The notes under the pieces are model-generated. The model was not told the origin of the DNA. It ran no database searches and saw only the letters and a program-made list of their open reading frames with translations. This document shows, piece by piece, positions 22,613 to 33,815 of a stretch of DNA of 64,000 nucleotides. The DNA comes from Rhyacophila brunnea (Eukaryota; Arthropoda; Insecta; Trichoptera; Rhyacophilidae), in assembly GCA_022495005.1 (NCBI GenBank), contig JAGYXB010000657.1, positions 1 to 64,000 of the forward strand. Reading direction: 5' to 3'. The stretch's first letter is position 1. Each line of letters opens with the position of its first letter. The translations under genes were made by a program, and so were the position numbers.

Positions 22613-23130
22613 TTAATCAGAAAAAATACTGGTTATCTATAATTGTATTAAATATATTAAATACACGCAATTCTAAAGGGAAAAAAGTCTTATTGAATTT
22701 TATCATTTAATATGGTTAGCTATAAAAAACCTTAACAATAGAATAAAATGGACAAAACAAAATACTTTGCACGACCGATCCCACGTTAAGATAATAATCG
22801 ATTATCTCTATGTTAAGTAGGTATAAAAGCATTTTTTGTTAGAATTTATATCACAAATACTTGAAATAAAGCGATATTTGATTAAAGTTTCAGATACTGA
22901 TCGGTATAAACGTTTTGCGAATGATACTCGTAATTACTATTTTTTTTAATATCAAATATTTCATTATAACATAAGAACATTATTAAAAAAAATGTTCACG
23001 TAGCCTCCAATAGATTGTATAAATTGAAATATAATTAATATTATGATCTAAAACGTACTGCCTGAAAATGTGATTTTGATTTAATCGTCTAATTGTTTTA
23101 TAACTTTATTGCTATAGTAGATATTATAGT
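22613..23130. other. AT-rich interval, nothing recognised
   Basis: No element boundary or credible coding frame was found. Confidence 0.35.
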
Positions 23131-23134
23131 TATA

Positions 23135-23735
23135 GGTTTCCAGATTCAAATACTTGGGTGCCACGGTTGCCGATGATGGTGGCATTTCTAGTGAGATTGG
23201 AATCCGCATGGGTGTGGCGGGCTCTGCGTTCAACCAACTCGGAGTCGCATGGAGGTCAAGGCTATATTCTGTGAGGACCAGTTTAACGCGTGCGTGCTAT
23301 CTGTGCTCTTGTATGGCTGTGAGACATGGCATCTTACTAAGCTTCAAGAGTCTCGGCTTTTGGCTTTGAGAATCGATGTATCCGCTGAATCTTAGGGGTA
23401 CATTGGTACGACCGCGTTACAAACACCCGAGTTCGTGAGCAGACACAACAGCCTTCGGTGATTGAAGTTATCATGAAGAGACGCTTTACGTGGCTGGGAC
23501 ACGTATTCCGGATGCCGCCAAAGGGTGCGGCATTTCGTACCCTTGTGACACAGCCTCAAGGGTTCCGTCGCCGTGGCCGGCCCTCCCTCACCCTGCAGCG
23601 GTGATACAAAAGTGACCTACGTGCTGCAGGTATGACATCGCGGGAGGCGCAGGAGTTGGTGATGGACCGAGGCAAGTGGCACCAACTTGTGCTTGCCCTA
23701 TCCCCATTGTTGGGACGTGATAGGGTGGAAGAAGA
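23135..23735 (+). pseudogene. LINE reverse transcriptase C-terminal region, multiply frameshifted
   Basis: The pieces read FKYLGATVADDGGISSEIGI, then in another frame VLLYGCETWHLTKLQESRLL, then RRFTWLGHVFRM-like coding and a final RGKWHQLVLALSPLL. The order FKYLG, ISSEI..R, YGCETW, L.LGH matches the thumb and C-terminal region of RTE/CR1-like elements. The frame changes at least twice and it lacks the palm motif. A GAAGAA microsatellite (about 23727-23755) follows directly, a usual LINE 3' tail position. Confidence 0.7.
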
Positions 23736-23790
23736 AGAAAGAAGAAGAAGAAGATATTATAAAAGAATTTACTTGAGAGCTTAATTAAAA

Positions 23791-23910
23791 TTAGATGATT
23801 TTGATCTGTACGATATATGGTTCCAACAAGATGGCGCAACATCCCATATAGCTCATGACACAATCAAATTATTGAGAGAAAATTACAGTATATATCTTAT
23901 TTGATAACCT
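23791..23910 (+). pseudogene. Tc1/mariner-superfamily transposase fragment
   Basis: The frame reads LDDFDLYDIWFQQDGATSHI then AHDTIKLLRENYSIYLI and stops. DIWFQQDGATSHIAH is the catalytic second-aspartate motif of mariner/IS630-like DDE transposases (typically WFQQDGAxxHTA), with the D of QQD retained. Only about 40 residues survive, without the first D or the third acidic residue, so it cannot be active. It begins just after the LINE and microsatellite at 23755. Confidence 0.8.
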
Positions 23911-24599
23911 TTTCAAACGTCAAAGGGAAACTTAATCGATATAATTGTTTACCTTGCATAAGATCGTTATAATATTACAGAATACTACATTTATTACAAA
24001 AGTTTGTGAGCATAATAATATAATATAATATGAAACTTTAATATTTGTGTATCTCTAGCTTAGAGATATCTAAAACACTTAGGTAAGTATTTTAGTTGTT
24101 CCTAGAAATAGCAAATTAATTTTGCTTAAAATAGTATTAATGCGTATCCGGTAAATACGGCTATATTTTTAATGGCCACCGGAAGTGGCTATAAACTGTA
24201 TTCAATTTTCTTGGAAAGGTAAAGAAGATTAAGGTATTTACCCGTAGTAAAAAAGGTTTCATTTTCACTTAAACCTACATTCCTTCTAATTTTTCTCCGA
24301 ATATAACAGCTGTGGAAAACTGTTTAACAGTCTTGTAATTGTATGTGTTAGTTATTAAATTATTTTTTATTAAATTTACACTTAGAAAAAAAATTTAAAT
24401 GCAGATTTTTTATATATTTATGTTGGGAATTGTGGATTGTTTTGAGGATCGTAAATAAGCAACGTAGTTTTAATATACGATTAACTTTATTTATATTAAT
24501 CTGCATTTATATTATTATACAGAAGGATCACATTTTATATGCGCGTGTTACAAATATTCGATAACAACTATCAACTATCACGCCACACACACAGGTGCG
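23911..24599. other. AT-rich interval, nothing recognised
   Basis: No more mariner sequence is readable and no repeat copy was recognised. Confidence 0.35.
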
Positions 24600-24980
24600 G
24601 CATAAGAGGATAATTTGATTAATTGAATAATTATACCGACTGATTCAGAAATTATTCGTTGGCCACGGCCGGGTCAAATCGATATGGTGTGTCCGTCGTC
24701 CATTCTGAATACCTGGCAAGCCGTGATACAGGCTGTCATCATTAATCAACCTCATATAATCCATCAACAGTGTACCGTCAAGTGCTACGCACCGGATAAC
24801 GTAACAAACAATACCGCGCAAGTGATAGTGCAACCAGAGCACGGAGCCATCATCAACATCATAAAAGGCATCCTGTTAAACCCTCCCCCCTTAGAACCAG
24901 AATCCACAAGCATCCTTCAAAATTACAGTCGGCTGCAGTCTTGGCAAACAACGAGAACATCAATCGAATGAAAAAGCTTA
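24600..24980 (+). repeat. GGTTGGGCCA-family repeat, copy 5, 5' truncated
   Basis: Homology begins within the family (GAATAATTATACCGACTGATTC compared with CATACAGACTGATTCAAAAG in copy 3) and runs through ATAGTGCAACCAGAGCACGG to CAAAATTACAGTCGGC. The GGTTGGGCCA end is missing. Confidence 0.65.
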
Positions 24981-25487
24981 ATTTAAATCAATAGAATTTA
25001 ATATTATTAACATAATTGCAAAATGTATTTTAAAAATAAAATGTTTGAAAAACTTGAAAAAACCTATATTAGAAAATATTCCAAGAAAAGTCTTAGGATG
25101 AGTGGAATAAGATATATCACATGTCTTTTGTTTGTGGGAGGAATGCTTAACAAAAAGTTATTAGACTACGTACCTACTTAATTAAATTAGATTTTTTGTA
25201 ATTAAAATAATTAAGATTGTCAATTTAGAATTACTAACTTTTATTCATAGATGGCATCAGGATTACTTATTTTTATTAAATTTCACGTCCATCTCATTTT
25301 ATGAAATAATCGCACTGCAGGCAAAAAAAAATCATGATCATCAAGTATTTTGGTATGTTTCTGAAGATTTTTCAAAATATTATGTATTTTAAAAGATAGT
25401 AGTATATTTTTAAATACACATAAATTCATGTTTGTGTATTTGGATAATGATACTGTAGAAACGCGATTAAGTCGTAGTTACAAGTCA
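24981..25487. other. AT-rich interval, nothing recognised
   Basis: No element or gene was recognised. Confidence 0.35.
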
Positions 25488-25495
25488 GTGGTGTA

Positions 25496-25724
25496 GTTAA
25501 AAAATTGGGCACGTATTTAAACAAAATCATGCAAGGCACTCCCCCAGAATTTCTAAAAATATCGTGCAAAATAAAAGTGTTATTTTAGCTTTATTTATGT
25601 TATTCAGATTTCTTGTGTATGCTATATTATAATACTATTAACTATCGGACTGCGATATAAGGTCACTTATCTGGCTGGGTCCCAATGTTTTACATACTCT
25701 TTTGCTGAGGTAGCTAAGTCACTG
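25496..25724. mobile_element. hAT-like MITE, 229 bp
   Basis: The ends are CAGTGGTGTAGTTAAAAA on the left and, on the other strand from the right, CAGTGACTTAGCTACCTC. Flanks are TTACAAGT (25488-25495) and TTACAAGA (25725-25732), an 8-bp target duplication with one difference. No transposase is present. Confidence 0.65.
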
Positions 25725-25917
25725 TTACAAGAAATGAAATATAAAGTGTACTATCACAGTACAGAAATTTAAATTACGACAAAATTATGAAAATCAATAA
25801 AGCATATTACAGACAATAATAATTGGTTCATAAAGAATATTTTTTATTATCTTTTAATTAGAAAGATAAAGTGAATGTTTTTTTATAGTAACATACCGCT
25901 ATTAAATGTATTTATTG

Positions 25918-26293
25918 TTTACACCAAGCTTAAACCAAAAGATGTCACGGAGACTTGAAGCTTTCGAGATGTGGCTGTATAGACGCATCTTTAAAATTTG
26001 TAGGACTGACCGGATGACAAATGTTGAAAATCGAATGGGGAAGCACCGAGAAAATCTGCGTTGTATCAAAAACAAGAAACTACAGTGCCTCGGTAACATT
26101 ATGAGGGGACAAACGTACTGCATTCCCCAACTTGTCATTCAAGGAAATATCAATGGTAAGCGTAGCAGAGGACGGCGCCGCATTTCGTGGCTTAAGAACC
26201 TCCGCGATTAGTACAAGTGTAGCTCCGCTGAACTGTTCCAGGTAGCAGATGACAAATTTAAGATCGCATTGATAGTGGCCAACCTCCGCTAGG
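25918..26293 (+). pseudogene. Second copy of the 8.8-kb LINE C-terminus
   Basis: MSRRLEAFEMWLYRRIFKIC, RKLQ/KKLQCLGNIMRGQ and GKRSRGRRRISWLKNLRD align with 8884-9155 at high nucleotide identity, but TGG is now TAG after LRD and about 9 bases are missing after ATGTTGAA. It continues in alignment to GGCCAACCTCCGCTAGGGGA, the shared end of the two copies. Confidence 0.8.
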
Positions 26294-27190
26294 GGATGAA
26301 AATTAAGAAGAATGGTTTACATTATGTAGCAATAATGTAAAATGAAAAATAAGTAAAAAAATCGTTTGAAAAAGTACGCATTTTGGTCACATTACTTCTG
26401 GGGCCAGTAATTCATACTTAATTATAATGTAATTCAACTGGGTATACCCTGGGGAAACAGAGAGATAATTATTATTTTTTTGCAGAATGGGCAAAAGTAA
26501 AATTATTGATTAGGTCCGCATTGATTTTTTAATAAAAGCATTTCTTTACTGTGGTTTATTCTTTTTCTTTGTGGTTTATTCTTGGCGTGACGTCTTGATG
26601 AAAGAAATATTGGTCGACTAATATTATTATTACAATAATCTTTGGCTTTATCATTGTGACTGTCTTTTAATCCAACAACTGGTGTATATTATTCAGCCAA
26701 AACTGCGCCTTCGTCTTCGATGTGGCCAAAGTAATCGAATTCAAATAAAAGTTTTATACAATATAAATCATTTTATAGTGTTCGCAGTTACGTGTTTCAG
26801 CGTGTTCTGTGTTGTGTCTCAATCTGTCCGTGGTAAATATACAAGTACCTAACAATTAATTATTATTAGAGTTTATTACTGTTTATAATATTTTACTGTT
26901 ACCATTATGATAATGTATCGACTAGTCTTTAAACCTTGCATTATTATTATGAAAATAACTTTATACAAACTGTTTTTTTAGATTTATATATTTTTTTAAA
27001 GTTCACAATTTGTTTGTCATCTGAAAAATATGAAAATACCCCATAGAAGGCATCCATATAAGAGGTACGGGAATATTTTATGATCCACTTGGGTCAGTTA
27101 TGTGAGATCATTATCTGGGATCATATAATTATATATATTATTATTGTTTTTACAAACTTACTTATAATCTCCAGTACAGATCATTCAGGC
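26294..27190. other. AT-rich interval, nothing recognised
   Basis: Apart from the doubled GTGGTTTATTCTT near 26550 and 26570, nothing was recognised. Confidence 0.35.
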
Positions 27191-27194
27191 CGAC

Positions 27195-27320
27195 TACATC
27201 TACAAAACCGTCTTATAGGCATCGCTATCCTAATCTATCTCTTTCCAGTCGGTCACATTCTGCCAATCTGCGTCTCTTTTGACGTTATTCGCCCACCTAT
27301 TACAGAATCGAGTGCTTCCT
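27195..27320 (-). pseudogene. Possible LINE C-terminal scrap
   Basis: The minus strand reads RFAGSTRFCNRWANNVKRDA then DWQNVTDWKEID, resembling the RW.DD......W...A.DR..WKE end of RTE-type elements. The match is weak and broken by stops. The adjoining MITE at 27321 cuts it. Confidence 0.3.
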
Positions 27321-27700
27321 GCGAATCTATTCTATACCCAAGATTACTTTCGGCCACTACGGCAGCTATTTAGGGTAGGTTTGTATCAAAGTATTAGCAC
27401 CTATTGTAACAATTACAATAAGTTCTATATAACAGCAACTTTCTTGGCTGTGCTAAATTTTAGAGCGAGATAGACAGTTTTGACTGTTTAGACGGCTAAA
27501 TTATTGTAATTTTTACAATAAGTGCTATGTTTTAACTGAACCTATTTTGACTGTGCAATATTTTAGAGTGAGATATACAGTTTTGACTATTTAGACGGCT
27601 AACTTATTGTAATTGTTACAATAATAATACTTCGATACAAATATATCCTAGAGAGCTACCGTAGCGGCCGAAAGCAGTCTTGTGTATATAATAGATGCGC
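27321..27700. mobile_element. TCTATTCTATAC-family MITE
   Basis: Left GCGAATCTATTCTATACCCA then AGATTACTTTCGG; right CCGAAAGCAGTCTTGTGTAT then ATAATAGATGCGC, an imperfect inverted match. The internal GGGTAGGTTTGTATCAAAGT and AGCGAGATAGACAGTTTTGA are shared with the 11.8, 22.3 and 32.9-kb members. Confidence 0.75.
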
Positions 27701-27739
27701 AGGCGTTATTTCATATTTATGTACAATTTAAAATTGTTT

Positions 27740-27974
27740 CTAGATTTCAAAATCAACCAATTCCACCTTTAGGTTATTTTGACTTTTTTGTGAATTTTGC
27801 TGAAGAACTACTGCTTTCTAACATTTCTGTATTATCGGAATGTGGAACTTATTAATTTTAAATATTCTATAATCGAAATAACATAAACTTTTACCCTCGT
27901 GACTGTGTACCTGAGAAAACAAAAAAAGCTGATTTTCTCCTATTCATCCATTATGGACTGATTTTGAAATCTAG
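27740..27974. mobile_element. CTAGATTTCAAAATCA MITE, copy 1
   Basis: It starts CTAGATTTCAAAATCAACC and ends TGATTTTGAAATCTAG, a 16-bp perfect inverted repeat. An inverted second copy, lacking one end, lies at 31537-31763 and shares AGAACTACTGCTTTCTAACA and the reverse complement of CTCCTATTCATCCATTATGG. Confidence 0.7.
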
Positions 27975-28032
27975 CGATACTAAGAAAGTAAAATTTTACA
28001 TTTCACAGTACATCAGTTTACATTATTGGGTC

Positions 28033-28429
28033 TAGGACGATTTGGCGCCGGGTTAACTGGACGCCACGCAATTCGAAAATAAATAGACGTTAGGTAGTTA
28101 TAGATACTTTAAAAAATATATTTAATATTATCATTTATATTTAAATTATTATATTATGATTTAATAGTTGGGTGAGAATTTAAATATGCACACGTAAATA
28201 ATGATTTAATCGTGCATAATTTTAAGGTCAACGAAAAAATAGTTTTTAATTTTATATAAAGCCTTAGGCATGGTAATTCTCAATCCGCAATGAAAATTCG
28301 TTATGTTAAAAGTGAAATGAATTAAAACTACTAAGTAGTAGATAGAAACTGATTAAAATTCCTCGTCTACGTTCTGTATACGTGTCTAAGATAGTGCGGC
28401 GTCCAATTTTTCTGGCGTCCAGTTGTCCC
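28033..28429. mobile_element. Inverted-repeat element with GGACGCC ends
   Basis: Left GGACGATTTGGCGCCGGGTT then AACTGGACGCC; right, on the other strand, GGACAACTGGACGCCAGAAA then AATTGGACGCC. No clear target duplication and no coding content. Confidence 0.5.
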
Positions 28430-29344
28430 ATACACAGGTTATTTGTATTACAGTTTACTTATGTGACAACTCCGCGTTAAGATTTGTCGATGTAGTTTCT
28501 GTCAATAAATGTTTCATATGTTAATACAAATTGTACCTAATTTTTTATTGGTATGAGGATTGAGCTCATGTCTGTTGAGCCAAATATTTTCCTAGAGGAT
28601 TAACCGCCGCTCGCTAGAAAATATTGTGTTGATTTAAATTGTGGGAAAAGATAATTACTTTAATATAGAAATGATTGAAAATTCACCACGACTGAACAAA
28701 TAATAAACTTTCCGGGAGCTTTTTTTATTTCTTTCACCCCCCGCCCGGGGCTTATCCAGTAGGCTTTTCTTTCCGTCCGATGCTAAGCCTTATTAGAGGC
28801 GATTTATTTTTTTAAGATAATCGCTTTTTGAAGCACTAGATAAATTCACTTTTCAAACGAAAAGCGATATCAATTCGTCGCACGTCAAAAAACGATAAAA
28901 GTCCCAGTTTTTAAAGAAGTAAATAAATGAAAAATATTATTCTTTTGACGATTTTATGGTGGAATAATAATTATCTAGGAATTTTACGCGGTAATAATCA
29001 ACTTGCAGAGATAGGAGAACCAAGGGTCACCCCCGCCAAAAAAATGATTAAGTAATAGAATTTTTTGACAATTCAATATTAATAAATCATTTCATTTATT
29101 CAACGAATATTATTCACAAGATTTGAGAATGTAACTTCTTATATATTGAATACATTGGTTGAAAACATCTGTAGCTGTCAGCAGATTATTGATCGGTGTA
29201 ATTAAAATATCTATTTTTTATTATTCAGTAAATATTATTTAATTGTCACTTTCGCGATATCTATATTTTTTATACAGTAGTCAGCCACTCAGATGTTCAT
29301 TGACGCAAATGCTATTTTATCCGCTGACTCGATCAATATAATTA
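28430..29344. other. AT-rich interval with one small hairpin
   Basis: AATATTTTC at about 28583 pairs with GAAAATATT at about 28615 around a GC-richer loop. No gene or family was recognised elsewhere. Confidence 0.35.
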
Positions 29345-29490
29345 TTTACTTAAGGGGGGACATGCTCAGCGTTGGTCAAAATGGAGCTTTTGTTCTATTT
29401 TCAAAGCATGATCCTGGACATACCTTAAACGTTGTAGATAATCTATTTATATAATTTTGAAGCATTATTATCCTTTATATTTATTTTAAA
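29345..29490 (+). repeat. GCTCAG/AACGTTGTAGATAAT family, copy 2
   Basis: TGCTCAGCGTTGGTCAAAAT then GGAGCTTTTG, AAAGCATGATCCTGGACATA and AACGTTGTAGATAATCTATT match 63815-63910 closely and 2450-2540 less closely. Confidence 0.7.
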
Positions 29491-29536
29491 TTAATTGAGT
29501 TAGCATTTACTTGTTAGAATTCCGTTTTACAAGAAA

Positions 29537-29736
29537 TGAAAATATAATTAATATTAAATTCTATAGGTTTTTAAAAAGGTTTGTCGATAGCTATTTCGGT
29601 TGTAACACCATTATCAAGACTATTTAAGCAAGGGCAAGTGGCCTATCTGAATAGTCTTGATGATGGTGTTACAACCTAAATAGCTATCGACAAACCTTTT
29701 TAAAAACCTGTAGAATTTAATATTAATTATATTTTC
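29537..29736. mobile_element. 200-bp fold-back element
   Basis: Arms of about 85 bp (GAAAATATAATTAATATTAA through GTTTGTCGATAGCTATTTCG to ACACCATTATCAAGACTATT) are mirrored with few changes on the right (AATAGTCTTGATGATGGTGT and so on). The loop is about 25 bp. No coding content. Confidence 0.75.
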
Positions 29737-29744
29737 TAATTAAC

Positions 29745-29990
29745 TATTTCTTTTATTCAAACGAATAATTCACAAGATTTAAGAATATATCATTCTGATT
29801 ATTGAACATTATATTATTTAGAAAAACACTAACTGAGAGAGTATATCACAACCAATAGAAAAAAACTGTTTTTTGAAGAAAGTAAGCCAACCGGTCGGAA
29901 ATCGAACCCGGCATTTTTCTCCGGCTTTTTTCAAAAAAAATTCTTTTGGCATTCCCCAGTGGTTAAGTTACAAAATACGGCCGTAGCCAT
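29745..29990 (-). repeat. tRNA-derived SINE family B, decayed head and tail
   Basis: ACCAATAGAAAAAAACTGTT then TTTTGAAGAAAGTAAGCC and GGAAATCGAACCCGGC are the complement of the family B tail and B box. Compare GGGTTCGATTCCCTGC then CTTACTTTTTTC at 31150-31187. The A-box half is disturbed. Confidence 0.55.
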
Positions 29991-30000
29991 AAATTGACAA

Positions 30001-30124
30001 ACTATAATTGAAATAGGGAATTAATGCGCGTGTTTGAACATGTACCATTTAAATTTTTTTTCGGTTAGGTACTTGTTCAAACACGCGCGTTAACATCATT
30101 TTACTCCCTACTTCAAATTATAAT
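30001..30124. repeat. Inverted repeat with GCGCGTGTTTGAAC arms
   Basis: ATAGGGAATTAATGCGCGTG then TTTGAACATGTACC pairs with GGTACTTGTTCAAACACGCG then CGTTAACATCATTTTACTCC across an AT-rich loop. Confidence 0.55.
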
Positions 30125-30274
30125 GAAAAGTATATTATTTTGACTGTATAAATAAGCGAATAATATTTCATCGAGAGGTCACTCGAATATAAGTGCCCGG
30201 GATGTTAGTATATCATGCTCCTTATAGTCCCGTACAACATCTCATTGTACCGAGACTCGGACTACTGTACCGAC

Positions 30275-31029
30275 TAGGGATTCCAATCCCGGGATCCCGA
30301 GCTATTTTCGATACCTACGAATCCCGGGATTGATAAACATAATCCCGGGATTTCGGGATTGATTTTTTTTACCAATTTGTATGGAAAATAAAATAAAATC
30401 GAAAATATAACAGAAAAAATACTTTTAATAAAAAATAACTACATTAGAAATAAACTGAGTTTGAATGAAGTTTGATTTATACCCATGTGTAGGTAGCCGA
30501 TTCATTTTATTTTTTCACATAAATTATTAAAAATGACAAAGATTGGAATAAAACAATGCTTCGCACTTTCAACAAAGTAATTCCACCATGATATCATACG
30601 TTTTACGGCAATTTCATATCTGGCTGACTAATTAGATTTATGAAGCGGAAAGGCCATAAGTACGCCATGATTATTTGCTTTACTATTTTAAATCTCGCTA
30701 ATTCATTCATAATGTCTTTACTATCAGAAACAGCAATCTCATATTAAATTCACATTATTATTTATATTACAATATTATTTACTCAATTAAACTTGTGTAT
30801 TTCCAAGATTGAACGTATACAATATTAACAATAAATGTCTTAAATAAAATGAATTATACTAGATTTATTTTTGATCGATTTTATCAATGTTATTTGTAAA
30901 TATAAACTTTTTATATAAACAATGAAAAAAAAAATGCCAATCCCGGGACCAGTCTCGGGATCCCGGGATTGTCAAATTGTAATCCCGAAATCCCGGGATC
31001 ATAAATTTGGCTCGGGATTGGATTCCCTA
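30275..31029. mobile_element. hAT-like element with CCCGGGATT subterminal repeats, 755 bp
   Basis: The left end is TAGGGATTCCAATCCCGGGA and the right end, from the other strand, is TAGGGAATCCAATCCCGAGC. The flanks GTACCGAC (30267-30274) and GTACCAAC (31030-31037) form an 8-bp duplication with one difference. The motif AATCCCGGGATT is repeated several times near both ends in both orientations. The inside is AT-rich with no readable transposase. A second copy in inverse orientation is at 59607-60293. Confidence 0.8.
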
Positions 31030-31104
31030 GTACCAACCATTACGCCGTAAATAAATCTCGCTCTTGCATCCATCTTTGACTTCTTCAACATCATTCACCA
31101 CACC

Positions 31105-31270
31105 TTGTAGCATAGAGGTAATGCACGGACGGGGAGTAAGCCCAGGAGATGCAGGGTTCGATTCCCTGCCGGGGTGGCTTACTTTTTTCAAAAAGATTTT
31201 TTCTATTGGTTAATATATATTTTCTTAGAAAGTGTTTTTCATAATTATGTATGTTCATAAAAAATATATC
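31105..31270 (+). repeat. tRNA-derived SINE family B
   Basis: TAGCATAGAGGTAATGC is an A-box-like start and GGGTTCGATTCCC a B box, spaced as in a tRNA, followed by GGCTTACTTTTTTCAAAAAG then ATTTTTTCTATTGGTTAATA, the family tail. The tRNA acceptor stem does not close, so this is a SINE head and not a tRNA gene. Confidence 0.7.
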
Positions 31271-31536
31271 AATGGATATGGGAGCACAAGAGAATATGTC
31301 ACGTAATTAAGTATAACATAACCATTAAATCAAATAGAGATGAGCCATTAAAAGATTAAAGAAGAGTAGAGAGAGCTTGAGTATTCCGTTTAAATAAACG
31401 ATCGATAAACAACCTATTTACATTATGCATATTATTATAATAAAATGGATGCATGATTCCAATAATCTTATATTATCGAATTCAATTTTTACCGAATTGA
31501 GTATAATACACTATATGCCCATCTGCGTCATTCCTT

Positions 31537-31763
31537 ATACAAGTCCATAATAGATGAATAGGAGGAAAACAGCTTTTTGTTTTCTCAAATACACAGTCAC
31601 AAGGGTGAAAGTTTATATTATTTCGAGTATAGAATATATAAAATTAATAAATTCCACATTTTGATAATGCAGAAATGTTAGAAAGCAGTAGTTCTTCAGC
31701 AATTCACAAAAAAAATCAAAAATACCTAAAGGTGGACTTGGCTGATTTTGAAATGTAGTGACA
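31537..31763. mobile_element. CTAGATTTCAAAATCA MITE, copy 2 (inverted, one end missing)
   Basis: The reverse complement aligns with 27745-27955 over about 215 bp at roughly 85-90 percent by eye. It retains the CATTTCAAAATCAGCCAA end but not the opposite terminus. Confidence 0.65.
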
Positions 31764-31908
31764 CAAATAAGGTATTTGAAAACATATTCATACCTTATAT
31801 AAATACACAATAATATTATGGATATGCCATTAAACTTTTTATGTGCACATTCATATAAATCTTTAAATTATATTTTATGAAAACATACTGCAATATGACG
31901 TAACAACT

Positions 31909-32193
31909 CAGTGGCGAGGGGTGATGTAGGCTATTAAGATTCGACACATATAGTGCACACTTTTTCAGTTATATTTATTTGTTTTCCTTGAAAGAATACA
32001 AATACTTAATATATTACAAATTTGCTTAGTTTTTTAAAATTCATTAAAACCTGCCTATACTAAACTATAAACAACACAATTTTTTTTCTTTCTATAAAAT
32101 ATTTTTTGACTATTACTTACTATGAACTAGATTATGCAGGGTTTGCATGATTTATGTCTGATCTTAACAGCCTACCTCCGCCCTTTGCCACTG
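31909..32193. mobile_element. hAT-like MITE of the 107-539 family
   Basis: Left CAGTGGCGAGGGGTGATGTA then GGCTATTAAGA; right, on the other strand, CAGTGGCAAAGGGCGGAGGT then AGGCTGTTAAGATC. The internal CACTTTTTCAGTTATATTTA and CTTAGTTTTTTAAAATTCAT blocks match 240-315. An extra right-end copy (TGTAACAGCCTTCCTCCACC then TTTTGCCACT) follows at 32285-32315. Target duplications are not clear here. Confidence 0.65.
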
Positions 32194-32314
32194 GTGAAAA
32201 CACACATCACTATTTTTCTCTAAAAGAAAAAAAATAGTTAAACATAAATAAAAGAATATTAACAAAAAATATTTGGTTGAGTGATGTAACAGCCTTCCTC
32301 CACCTTTTGCCACT

Positions 32315-32780
32315 ATAAGTACCTATACAGAACATGTTTATATTGCAACCCCAGAAGCCAGATTTTCAAAAATCATTTGTGACATAAAATGAAATTATAT
32401 TTTTGAAATAGGTACATATTTTTTTTTATAAAGTTTAAAATTATGTAAAATTTGCTAACATTCGCTATTCAAACTAATTTTGAGACGGATTTCCAGAAAT
32501 TTTCGCGTGTCAATATCTCACAGACTTTAAGCAACGGTGTTAAGCGCAAACAGTTTAGCCGAGCCAATTAAATCTGATTTCAGAAATCGGGCAGTTAAAA
32601 ATTATTCACAAAAAATAGGAGAAAGCTCTCACGAACTAAATTAAGCTTTCATCATGTAGTTAGTATTTGAAATTCTATTTTAATATCAACCGGAAATATG
32701 AATAATAAAAAGGTAAAAGTATAAATAAGCAACCTACAATTTTATCAACAATTACATTTATAATGATAAACGATACCTAC
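32315..32780. other. AT-rich interval, nothing recognised
   Basis: No element or gene was recognised. Confidence 0.35.
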
Positions 32781-33116
32781 GGGTCTATTCTATACAAAAG
32801 GCGACTATCGACCGCTAACGTGCTAAAGTGATAATGTGTTAGTATTTGTTACATACATTTTATATTGAAATATTATAATTGTAATTGTATTGTAATCAGT
32901 TAATCAGTCGAAACTGTCTCTCTCTCGCTCTCTCTCTATCGCTCATGCTCTAAATTTTAGCACAGGCAGGGGGCATGCCGTTAAAATATATCATTTATTG
33001 CAACAATTAATACCGGGTAATTATAATTGTTACAATAAGTGTTAATAATTTGATACAAGCATACCCTAATTAGCGGTTTTAGCGGATGAAAGCAGCCTTT
33101 TGTATAGAATAGACCC
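32781..33116. mobile_element. GGGTCTATTCTATAC-family MITE
   Basis: GGGTCTATTCTATACAAAAG at the left and CTTTTGTATAGAATAGACCC at the right form a 20-bp perfect inverted repeat. A (CT)n run (about 32922-32942) and CTAAATTTTAGCACAG lie inside. Confidence 0.8.
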
Positions 33117-33299
33117 GCTAAAGCATGTATGTCTATATAATTTATTGTCAATGCTTAAATACTGTTCAAAGTAATTATTTCCGTATTGAGCTTACAATCA
33201 TCAATTTATAATATATATTTACAATAAATAATTGTAAAGTCAAATGGGTGGGTTCTTACATGCATAAATAATGCTGTTTATATGCGACTTGTAGTAAGT

Positions 33300-33585
33300 T
33301 AAAGGTTCAGATACATTATGATGCACGTCGGGTACTATCATGCTGTCACGGCGAAAAAATTAGTATATGGCAGACGTGGGCAAATGCGGCTCTTCGTTGG
33401 ATTAACTGTGGCTCTCAATACCTCTTGATAAAAATATAGGCATTTTCTTTCCGCAATTATACTTGTATTTTCGCTAGTTTTCCTTTAAATTAATTAATTA
33501 ATGACTATAAAAAATCCTTTAATTTACTTAAATTTGAATGTTTGTATTTAATACTACGTGAGAACGTGACTATGGTGTGGCTCTT

Positions 33586-33616
<31 letters not shown>

Positions 33617-33735
33617 ATCCAGAATGTGGCTCTCATTGAACTCATGTATGACCACCTTTCTATGGTTTCGTCATTCTGCATAATATTTTGAACGATCACT
33701 ATCTCTATAAATTCAATTTCAATTTCAATTTTCAA
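33300..33735. repeat. Repeat shared with 50190-50300, split by a possible hAT insertion
   Basis: CACGTCGGGTACTATCATGC then TGTCACGGCGA (33324) and TATGGTTTCGTCATTCTGCA then TAATATTTTGAACG (33662) are about 300 bp apart here. At 50.2 kb the equivalents (CACGTCACGTACTATCACGT, then AATGGTTTCGTCATTTTGCA) lie within 60 bp. The extra 33370-33655 starts CAGACGTGGGCAAATGCGGC, a hAT-like end, and contains an (AT)n run at 33583-33612. Confidence 0.5.
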
Positions 33736-33815
33736 TTTTAATTTATTTTACATATTGTGGACATTACAAATTATAAGTTTAAGACGTTCACAACATGACA
33801 TTTAGAAACAAATAA
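33735..33815 (-). repeat. LINE 3' tail, inverted
   Basis: The reverse complement contains CATGTTGTGAACGTCTTAAA then CTTATAATTTG and GTCCACAATATGTAAAATAA, matching the LINE tail at 18165-18230. Confidence 0.55.
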
